Translations under genes and position numbers: made by a program
Part shown: positions 7,272 through 12,351 of the stretch, in pieces
Layout: the number at the start of each line of letters is the position of its first letter
Position numbering within the stretch: the stretch's first letter is position 1
NCBI GenBank assembly: GCA_031259515.1
Contig: JAIRLK010000292.1
Coordinates: forward strand, 1 to 17,921
DNA: 17,921 nucleotides
Reading direction: 5' to 3'
DNA from: Treponema sp.
GTDB taxonomy: Bacteria > Spirochaetota > Spirochaetia > Treponematales > Breznakiellaceae
Notes under the pieces: model-generated
Seen by the model: the letters and a program-made list of their open reading frames with translations, nothing else
What the model was told of the DNA's origin: nothing
Databases searched by the model: none

Positions 7272-7684
7272 GGACGCAGGAACTCTGCGGCGGTCCGGGC
7301 CCTCGCCTCGCTGTCATAAACATGGATCACGTCTTCCCTGATCCAGCCTAGGGGAGAGTTCCCCACCAGAACCCAAAATTCCGTAACCCCGCCGTTATTC
7401 ACCGACCGGCGTTCCAGGACCTCTACGACGGAACTCTTTCTCAGATACCCCAGGGCGAAACCCGCGGGGCTTGGCTCGGACATCACATGAATGTAGGACG
7501 CGCTAATAACCCCGTAACCGATCACCGAGCGGGAAAGAGGGGGCGTTGAGGGCGGAAGTATGATACGTTCCTTTTGCCCCGAAAACCAAGGGAAAGCCGG
7601 TTTACCGGGACAGGAAACCATGAAGAGACCGGTTAAAAACAGGAAAAACACTTGACCACGGCAAAGAACACCGCCTACTCTCAT
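7268..7684 (-). CDS. SH3-like domain lipoprotein, hypothetical
   Basis: Predicted lipoprotein of 138 residues. From the ATG at 7684 the N-terminus is a signal peptide (MRVGG, hydrophobic 12-23) ending in FMVSC, a loose spirochaete-style lipobox with Cys25 as the lipidated residue. A longer frame to 7855 adds 57 charged residues and would run through the divergent omptin gene, so I reject it. The C-terminal part (about 57-125) resembles a bacterial SH3 fold: YGVISASYIHVMSEPS, a hydrophobic strand SSVVEVLER, FWVLVG, then GWIREDVIHVYD. Such domains often bind peptidoglycan, though no catalytic domain is present. It overlaps the DUF445 gene by 4 nt. No Shine-Dalgarno sequence is seen; a -10-like TATAGT ends 9 nt before the ATG. 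Confidence 0.72.
   Translation of the reverse strand: MRVGGVLCRGQVFFLFLTGLFMVSCPGKPAFPWFSGQKERIILPPSTPPLSRSVIGYGVISASYIHVMSEPSPAGFALGYLRKSSVVEVLERRSVNNGGVTEFWVLVGNSPLGWIREDVIHVYDSEARARTAAEFLRP
7652..7681 (+). promoter_or_regulatory. Possible promoter of the omptin gene, or alternative TTG start region
   Basis: TTGACC (7652-7657, five of six consensus bases) precedes a weak TACTCT (7676-7681) by 18 nt; transcription would begin near 7688, exactly at the omptin ATG. The same TTG could instead be a start codon, because AGGA at 7641-7644 lies 7 nt before it. Both readings cannot be equally right. Confidence 0.3.
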
Positions 7685-7687
7685 AAT

Positions 7688-8710
7688 ATGAGAACTATAC
7701 CCGCTTTTGTTTTTTTCGTCATCGTCTGCTGCGGCCTTTTCATGTCTCCTTCCACGATCCAAAAGGCGTATTCTCAAACCCCCGCGGCCGGTTCCGGGAA
7801 CGGTTCGCCCTTTGGGTTTTCGGTCTATGCCCAGTCCGGCATATTCTACGGGCAATCCGAAGAAATCGTATATTGGAATTCCCTGGATGCGGATTATAAA
7901 AGCCAGCTCTTGTGGGATATGAAGCCCCTGGTATATGCCGGCGCGGGCGCATCCTTTTCAATGAACGAATTTCGGGATGCTCTGGGCGTATATGCGGACC
8001 TTTCTTTTAAGGCAGGTATTCCCCTCAGAACCGGGATAATGGAGGACCGGGATTGGCAGAATGCTACGGATCATTCAATGTTGACCGACTATGCCATTAC
8101 CGAGAATTATACTATTCGGACGTTTCTGACTGATTTTGCCCTGGGCGTTTCCATTCCCCTGAAATACCGGGACCGGGTTTTCGCCTTCCTTAAGCTGGGA
8201 GGCGCCGTGTCGTATAGATATTTTGACTGGACCGGCCGGGACGGGTATGCTCAAATCGATAGGTCCCACGGCATTGATCCGTCGGACCCGCAAATACCGC
8301 TATACGGGGACGTGATCGCCTATTACCAGCATTGGCTGACGGTATCCCCAGGCTTTGCCCTCGTTATCCCCATCCGGTCCCGGTGGCTGATTGAAGTTTC
8401 CCTGAACGCGGTTTCTGGGCCGATTTGGGTGTGGGCTTTTGATAAACATATCAGTAATGAACAGGAATTTCAGGATCGTCTCACCGGAGGCGTCTTGCTG
8501 GAACCCGGCCTTGAAGTATCGTATAGGTTTAACGCGCATCTGGCCCTTGGAAGCTATGTATCGTACCGGTATATCCAGAATACCAGGGGGGACAGCCGCA
8601 ACCGCAGAAGTACCGGGGTATATTCTGTATATTCCCCCTGGTCATATAATACGGCGGGAGCGGGCTTCCTCGCCCTGGACGCGGGATTAACCGTGAAGGC
8701 GTCTTTCTAA
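7688..8710 (+). CDS. Omptin-family outer-membrane protease
   Basis: Predicted 340-residue beta-barrel protease of the omptin (OmpT/Pla) family. A signal peptide (MRTIPAFVFFVIVCCGLF, cleavage probably near AYSQ) precedes an alternating, aromatic-rich barrel that ends in Phe, as outer-membrane proteins do. Compared from memory with OmpT it has the VYWNS...KSQLLWD segment at 61-77, EDRDW at 119-123 matching OmpT's DQDW (catalytic Asp120 and Asp122), TDY at 133-135, a GDVIAYYQ segment at 207-214, and FDKH at 251-254 matching the Asp-His pair (Asp252, His254). All four catalytic residues are therefore present. I prefer the ATG at 7688; a TTG at 7652 with AGGA upstream would add 12 polar residues. 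The gene converges with the Nudix gene with a 24-bp tail overlap. Omptins are best known from enterobacteria, where activity needs LPS. Confidence 0.8.
   Translation: MRTIPAFVFFVIVCCGLFMSPSTIQKAYSQTPAAGSGNGSPFGFSVYAQSGIFYGQSEEIVYWNSLDADYKSQLLWDMKPLVYAGAGASFSMNEFRDALGVYADLSFKAGIPLRTGIMEDRDWQNATDHSMLTDYAITENYTIRTFLTDFALGVSIPLKYRDRVFAFLKLGGAVSYRYFDWTGRDGYAQIDRSHGIDPSDPQIPLYGDVIAYYQHWLTVSPGFALVIPIRSRWLIEVSLNAVSGPIWVWAFDKHISNEQEFQDRLTGGVLLEPGLEVSYRFNAHLALGSYVSYRYIQNTRGDSRNRRSTGVYSVYSPWSYNTAGAGFLALDAGLTVKASF
7694..7722 (-). promoter_or_regulatory. Predicted promoter of the SH3-lipoprotein/DUF445 operon
   Basis: On the minus strand, ATGACG (7722-7717), a 17-nt spacer and TATAGT (7699-7694). The expected start of transcription is about 7687-7684, at the ATG itself. 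The promoter lies inside the 5' end of the divergent omptin gene. Confidence 0.45.
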
Positions 8711-9085
8711 TTCCGGGAGCAGTTTCCGGTCCGAATCGGCAAAGTCCAATCCGGTAATCGCTTCCGGGGAAACCCAGTCCCATTCGGTATGTTCCGAAAG
8801 GGTAAAGTCCCGGCTTTCCAGGTACACTTGGTAAGCCCGGAGTACCCTGGTTTTCCCGTGATGTTCAAAAGAGACGCTTGCCAGGAAGGAGCCGGGCCTG
8901 ACGGTTACGGAAAATTCCTCCTGGAATTCACGAACCAGGGCTTCTTCGTCGGATTCTCCCGCTTCCACCTTCCCGCCGGGAAATTCCCACCTGCCCCCCA
9001 AGTCGCCGCCGGGGATACGCCGGGCTACAAAAACTTTGCCGTCTTCTACCGCGATACCCGCGATAGAAGACTGTATAGCGGCCAT
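8687..9085 (-). CDS. MutT-like Nudix hydrolase
   Basis: Small cytoplasmic pyrophosphohydrolase of 132 residues, probably cleaning damaged nucleoside triphosphates such as 8-oxo-dGTP, or acting on CTP-like substrates. The Nudix box runs from Gly38 to Val60: GKVEAGE at 38-44, then REFQEEFSV at 52-60, with metal-binding Glu53, Glu56 and Glu57. The box glycine near the end is Ser59. RRIPGGDLGGRWEFPGGKVE upstream of and into the box is typical of the MutT/NudG branch. The start at 9085 directly abuts the TAA of the upstream membrane protein gene (TAAATG) with no Shine-Dalgarno sequence, so translation is probably coupled. Its 3' end overlaps the end of the omptin gene on the other strand by 24 bp. 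Confidence 0.88.
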   Translation of the reverse strand: MAAIQSSIAGIAVEDGKVFVARRIPGGDLGGRWEFPGGKVEAGESDEEALVREFQEEFSVTVRPGSFLASVSFEHHGKTRVLRAYQVYLESRDFTLSEHTEWDWVSPEAITGLDFADSDRKLLPELERRLHG

Positions 9086-9496
9086 TTAAAGGAACAGTAC
9101 CGATGGAAACAGGAAGTGGAGCGCCGCCGACGCAAGGGCAATAAAACCCATCCACCGTTTGTTGTGTTCCAGGAACAGGGCGAGCTTTTCCGATTTTTCG
9201 GTATTCAGGGCCGACCGGGTATTGTAATACTCAAAAATCAGGATAAATCCAGCCCCAAGACCCACTATAGCCGGGACAATATCCCCTATAACCGGTATAT
9301 CCCCCCGTGTGGAAGACAAGAGCTTCAACAGCCCCGTTACTATGGTCAAAACTCCCAGGACAAGACGGAACGTACCGTTACGAAAGGACAATTTGATCCC
9401 CCCTTCCAGAGAATCTTCGTCTTCTTTTTGTTCAATGCTCAGGATATATCCCGTAAGACCGTTAAACAGTATCGACAAAAAATAAAATTGAATCAT
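9086..9496 (-). CDS. Small four-helix membrane protein, hypothetical
   Basis: I do not recognise a characterised family. The 136 residues contain four hydrophobic segments, about 3-20, 43-62, 69-89 and 114-135, separated by two charged loops (EQKEDEDSLEGG at 22-33 and NTRSALNTEKSEKLA at about 92-106), indicating a polytopic inner-membrane protein. A GDIPVIGDIVPAIVGLGAGF stretch lies around the third helix. It is first in a two-gene unit and its stop abuts the Nudix start. No Shine-Dalgarno sequence precedes the ATG; TATACT ends 9 nt upstream and TATAAT 19 nt upstream. A uniform hydrophobic pattern and reading-frame coupling make it a real gene; function unknown. Confidence 0.7.
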   Translation of the reverse strand: MIQFYFLSILFNGLTGYILSIEQKEDEDSLEGGIKLSFRNGTFRLVLGVLTIVTGLLKLLSSTRGDIPVIGDIVPAIVGLGAGFILIFEYYNTRSALNTEKSEKLALFLEHNKRWMGFIALASAALHFLFPSVLFL

Positions 9497-9505
9497 GATT
9501 ATCTA

Positions 9506-9521
9506 AGTATAAAGAATTATA
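9506..9521 (-). promoter_or_regulatory. Possible -10 elements for the membrane protein/Nudix unit
   Basis: On the minus strand, TATAAT (9521-9516) and TATACT (9511-9506) lie just before the ATG at 9496. Neither has a strong -35. The first would give a leader of about 13 nt, the second essentially none. Confidence 0.35.
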
Positions 9522-9550
9522 CGAAAAATTAAAAGCCCGTAACTATTCAG

Positions 9551-9597
9551 CCGCCTGCGGGGGATAGCGTCGGCAACTTCGCTACCGCAATCGGCGG
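9551..9597. repeat. Nested imperfect inverted repeat (three stacked 5-bp stems)
   Basis: Three complementary pairs are nested in order: CCGCC/GGCGG (9551-9555 with 9593-9597), TGCGG/CCGCA (9556-9560 with 9585-9589) and TAGCG/CGCTA (9565-9569 with 9580-9584), with a 4-nt bulge on one side, a 3-nt bulge on the other and a 10-nt loop. It sits in the 138-bp gap between two minus-strand genes. No T run follows within a few bases on either strand, so it is not a standard terminator; it may be a structured RNA element or a copy of a dispersed repeat. Confidence 0.5.
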
Positions 9598-9634
9598 AAT
9601 GGAGGGACAAAAGCCGGAAATAAAAAAACGGCGC

Positions 9635-10267
9635 TCATTCAGGTTTTACCCGCAGGGTGGCCAGTTCCTCTTCGGCGCGGAAAACCAGAATAAGTTCCGG
9701 TCCGGTAAACGGAACGGAGAACCGGAAATCCTCCTCCGGCTCAAGGGTAAAGAAAATCCGGCGCGCCGCTATGGGCATATCCTCCCCAGTCCCGCCCTCT
9801 TTTTGGTATATCGAGACCGCGACATCCACCGGACCGGTATACGCCCTTTCGGAATCCGCTTTCTTGAGGGCCGCGATGTAGGCAGTGGACGCTTCGTCTT
9901 TTCCCTCGTGCGCGGGAAAGCTCATGGCCGAAACGGTAAGGGTATTCCCGGCCAACTTTGCCCCGCCGCTTGCTTTGATGCCCCGGGAAAGGAACATCAA
10001 TACAAAAGAAACAATGACAATAGTGATGAGCAGCATGGCCCCTGACCGGGTCCCGCCCGTAAGGGCCCTGTACAGGGTAGGCCGGGATGACGGAGAGGTA
10101 TCGTAAAGGTCCCGGACCGCTTGAGAAGCCCGGGCAAGACGCCTTTCACGGGAATAATGGAAAACGATATCCTGGTTTGGCTCTTCGCCGCCAGAGAAAC
10201 CCGTCCGGCCATCGGGCTTTGTTTTAAGAGTTTCCCGTTCCCGGGACCTGTCCGGCTGTTCAGCCAT
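9635..10267 (-). CDS. Single-pass membrane protein, hypothetical
   Basis: Not a family I recognise. The 210 residues divide into a charged, Arg/Glu-rich cytoplasmic N-terminus (1-75), one transmembrane helix at about 76-94 (GAMLLITIVIVSFVLMFL) and an outer domain (97-210) with alternating hydrophobic strands such as GNTLTVSAMSF, DVAVSIYQ, RRIFFTLEP and PELILVFRAEEEL, suggesting a beta sandwich. The positive flank GTRSG before the helix and RG after it leave orientation slightly uncertain, but N-in is most likely. Its start overlaps the end of the YheO-like regulator gene by 8 nt, with a GGGGGAAG Shine-Dalgarno-like run upstream. Tight coupling to a regulator could mean shared expression only, or a signalling partner; nothing in the sequence decides. 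Confidence 0.72.
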   Translation of the reverse strand: MAEQPDRSRERETLKTKPDGRTGFSGGEEPNQDIVFHYSRERRLARASQAVRDLYDTSPSSRPTLYRALTGGTRSGAMLLITIVIVSFVLMFLSRGIKASGGAKLAGNTLTVSAMSFPAHEGKDEASTAYIAALKKADSERAYTGPVDVAVSIYQKEGGTGEDMPIAARRIFFTLEPEEDFRFSVPFTGPELILVFRAEEELATLRVKPE

Positions 10268-10919
10268 GGTTCTTCCCCCGTTTCTTGGTGATCATGCTTA
10301 TATATCGGTACAAACTTGCTTCGGAACACCGCAATTTTTGCGCCACGCTGCTCACCGACCCCCTTAAGAGGAATATCCCCCTATCCATGAGCCGTTCAAT
10401 GATCACAAGCCGCTCCTCCTGGGAGAGGCGCTCCGAAGCGTCTTCCGCTTTTAGTTCCTTAAAGACCGATTTAATGATTTCTTCCATGTTGTCGTAGAAA
10501 TTTTCCGTCTGGCTCCCGGCGGCAGAGGGCTGGGGAGCCGCAGGGCTCAGTCCGGCCAGGCGCAGGATATCGTCACTAATACGGGTATACTGGCTGACAT
10601 CCACATTCACACTGAGCATACCCAAAAGTTTTCCTTCGTTTTTTATAAAGAAGGTTGAGGAATGAAGGGTGCGGTTATCCCTGGTCTTGCCCTCGTAGTT
10701 GCATATATGGTCCGTTGTTTTCCAGACCCCCTGGGTTATCAATCTGAGGGCCAAATCGGTCAGCGGAGCCCCGACGGATCGTCCGCTGATATGGCCGTTG
10801 GCTATAGCCACTATGCACATCTTTCCGGGCCGTAAATCCTGTAAAACAACCTCGCAGGTTCCTCCACAAGCCTTCCCCAAAAATTCCACCATCCGGGCGG
10901 CGGCATCCATGAAATCCAT
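10260..10919 (-). CDS. YheO/DauR-like transcriptional regulator (PAS-like plus helix-turn-helix)
   Basis: Predicted DNA-binding regulator of 219 residues. Residues about 5-118 match the YheO-like PAS sensor domain (CEVVLQDL at 22-29, VAIANGHISGRSVGAPLTDL at 37-56, LHSSTFFIKNEGKLLGMLSVNVD at 85-107). An Ala/Pro-rich linker at 123-140 leads to a C-terminal helix-turn-helix of the HTH_22 type, with LSQEERLVIIERLMDRGIF at 165-183 and VAQKLRCSEASLYRYIS at 192-208. A relative, DauR of Pseudomonas, controls D-arginine use; the ligand here is unknown. There is no Shine-Dalgarno sequence: the ATG at 10919 lies within a 37-bp perfect palindrome and 8 nt after a consensus TATAAT, implying a leaderless, self-regulated gene. 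An ATG at 10910 is an alternative start. It is divergent from the PatB-like enzyme gene, a plausible target. Confidence 0.87.
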   Translation of the reverse strand: MDFMDAAARMVEFLGKACGGTCEVVLQDLRPGKMCIVAIANGHISGRSVGAPLTDLALRLITQGVWKTTDHICNYEGKTRDNRTLHSSTFFIKNEGKLLGMLSVNVDVSQYTRISDDILRLAGLSPAAPQPSAAGSQTENFYDNMEEIIKSVFKELKAEDASERLSQEERLVIIERLMDRGIFLLRGSVSSVAQKLRCSEASLYRYISMITKKRGKNHG

Positions 10920-10952
10920 AATAAATTATTATAGTATAATAATTTATTATGG
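10916..10952. promoter_or_regulatory. 37-bp perfect palindrome over the regulator's -10 and start codon
   Basis: Two 18-bp arms (10916-10933 and 10935-10952) are perfect reverse complements around a single central G at 10934. Because it is symmetric it carries TATAAT on both strands. On the minus strand it contains the regulator's -10 and its ATG (10919-10917). It is a strong candidate autoregulatory operator. Confidence 0.7.
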
Positions 10953-10956
10953 TAAA
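10928..10956 (-). promoter_or_regulatory. Predicted leaderless promoter of the YheO-like regulator
   Basis: On the minus strand, TTTACC (10956-10951), a 17-nt spacer and consensus TATAAT (10933-10928). The expected start of transcription is about 10921, two bases before the ATG. A second candidate (TGTCCA, 17 nt, TATAAT at 11028-11023) would give a leader of about 97 nt. Confidence 0.5.
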
Positions 10957-11007
10957 TCAAAATTTTAAGCAATTATAATAAAATCTCATTGGGGAACAGA
11001 AATTTTT

Positions 11008-11029
11008 CTATAATAACTTTTTATTATAG
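11008..11029. promoter_or_regulatory. AT-rich inverted repeat, second candidate operator
   Basis: CTATAATAA (11008-11016) and TTATTATAG (11021-11029) are perfect reverse complements around a 4-nt loop. The half-site resembles those of the palindromes at 10916-10952 and 11059-11084. On the minus strand it contains a TATAAT that could be an alternative regulator promoter. Confidence 0.5.
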
Positions 11030-11058
11030 CTATTCTATTGTCTATTGGACAGTTATCC

Positions 11059-11084
11059 GCTAATAATAAAGAATTATTATTAGC
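11059..11084. promoter_or_regulatory. AT-rich inverted repeat, third candidate operator
   Basis: GCTAATAATAA (11059-11069) and TTATTATTAGC (11074-11084) are perfect 11-bp reverse complements around a 4-nt loop. The centre lies about 70 nt upstream of the predicted transcription start of the PatB-like gene, a position compatible with activation. Confidence 0.55.
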
Positions 11085-11105
11085 TCGTCCCGTATGTTTC
11101 CGGCA

Positions 11106-11135
11106 TTGCGGCTCTCGTGGATTTCCGGTTATACT
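11106..11135 (+). promoter_or_regulatory. Predicted promoter of the PatB-like gene
   Basis: TTGCGG (11106-11111), an 18-nt spacer and TATACT (11130-11135). Transcription would begin near 11142, immediately before the GGGAG Shine-Dalgarno sequence at 11143-11147. Confidence 0.45.
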
Positions 11136-11154
11136 GGGATCCGGGAGACAGGCG

Positions 11155-12351
11155 ATGAAATATGATTTTACTACACGGATAACGAGAAAAGGGACTGGTT
11201 CTTCAAAGTGGGAAGCCATGTACAGAAAAAAGGTGGATGTATCCCCACAGACCGTTCCCCTCTCAGTAGCGGATATGGAGTTTCCAATTCAGCCTGAAAT
11301 CGTTAGGGGACTCAAAGACTTCCTGGACCGTTCGGTTCTGGGATACGCGGTTACAACCCCGGCGTATTTACAGCCGGTCATCAATTGGATGAAACGGCGG
11401 CATGACTGGGAAGTCAGGGAAGAATGGATGATCCAGACCCCCGGAGTGATTTCCGCCCTGTATAACGGGGTAACGGCCTATACGGAAAAGGGAGACGGGG
11501 TCATTATCATGCCCCCGGTCTACTACCCCTTTACCACAGCGGTCATTGAAAACGACAGGGAATTAGTCAGAGTCCCCCTCGTTCAGGACGGGATGGCCTA
11601 TACCATTGATTACCCGGCGCTTGAAGAAAAGGCCCGGAAGGCCCGGAACAAGCTGCTCATCTTTTGCAGCCCCCATAACCCCGTGGGCCGGGTGTGGACA
11701 AGAGAAGAACTTCTGCGAGTGGCGGAGATATGCCTTCGCAATGATGTTTTGGTAATGTCCGATGAAATACATTTCGACATCCTGCTCCCCGGCGTTACCC
11801 ACACCGTTTACGCTGCCCTCTCGGAAGAGGCCGCTCAAAACAGTGTGGTATGCACCGCCCCCAGCAAAACCTTTAACCTGGCGGGTATGCAGCTATCGAA
11901 CATCATCGTTCCCAACAGGGAACTGCGGGACAAGCTTCAAGCACAGGTATCAAAAAGCGCCTTTCACAATCCCGGCGTTTTGGGCCTTAAAACGTGTGAA
12001 ATCGCCTATACCCAAGGTGAGGAGTGGCTGGACGAAGTTCTTCAGGTTATCGCCGTAAATTACCGGCTCCTTAAAGATTTTATGGCGAAAAACCTCCCCA
12101 TGATCCGGGTCTTTCCCCTGGAAGGAACCTACCTGGTATGGATGGATTTCCGGGCGTTGGCCCTGGATTACAAGGCCCTTGAACGATTCATGATCCATGA
12201 CGCGGAACTGTTCCTGGACGAAGGCGCTCTATTTGGGGCCGAAGGCCGGGGTTTTGAACGGATAAATATCGCCTGCCCCTCCGCCGTGCTGGAAGAAGCC
12301 CTGGAACGCCTGCTCATGGCGCTCAAACGCCGGAATTTGGTATGCCTCTAA
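11155..12351 (+). CDS. PatB/MalY-type PLP-dependent C-S lyase / aminotransferase
   Basis: Class I/II fold-type I PLP enzyme of the MalY/PatB subgroup, whose members mostly cleave cystathionine or other cysteine conjugates, and some of which transaminate. The 398 residues show SVADMEFPIQPEI at 37-49 (subgroup signature near the N-terminus), the SPHNPVGR motif at 172-179 with Asn175, SDEIH at 202-206 with Asp203 contacting the PLP ring, TAPSKTFNLAGMQ at 234-246 with Lys238 as the Schiff-base lysine, and FERINIACP at 367-375 with Arg369 for the substrate carboxylate. I start at 11155 because GGGAG lies 7 nt upstream and the protein then begins as family members do; an upstream frame from 11038 would add 39 residues crossing the operators. 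It is divergent from the YheO-like regulator. Its end overlaps the convergent repair-enzyme gene by 4 nt. Confidence 0.88.
   Translation: MKYDFTTRITRKGTGSSKWEAMYRKKVDVSPQTVPLSVADMEFPIQPEIVRGLKDFLDRSVLGYAVTTPAYLQPVINWMKRRHDWEVREEWMIQTPGVISALYNGVTAYTEKGDGVIIMPPVYYPFTTAVIENDRELVRVPLVQDGMAYTIDYPALEEKARKARNKLLIFCSPHNPVGRVWTREELLRVAEICLRNDVLVMSDEIHFDILLPGVTHTVYAALSEEAAQNSVVCTAPSKTFNLAGMQLSNIIVPNRELRDKLQAQVSKSAFHNPGVLGLKTCEIAYTQGEEWLDEVLQVIAVNYRLLKDFMAKNLPMIRVFPLEGTYLVWMDFRALALDYKALERFMIHDAELFLDEGALFGAEGRGFERINIACPSAVLEEALERLLMALKRRNLVCL

Noticed and set aside
11038..11154. Upstream extension of the PatB-like gene (39 codons)
   Set aside because: It crosses a palindrome and a promoter, and the ATG at 11155 has a well-placed GGGAG and a family-like N-terminus.
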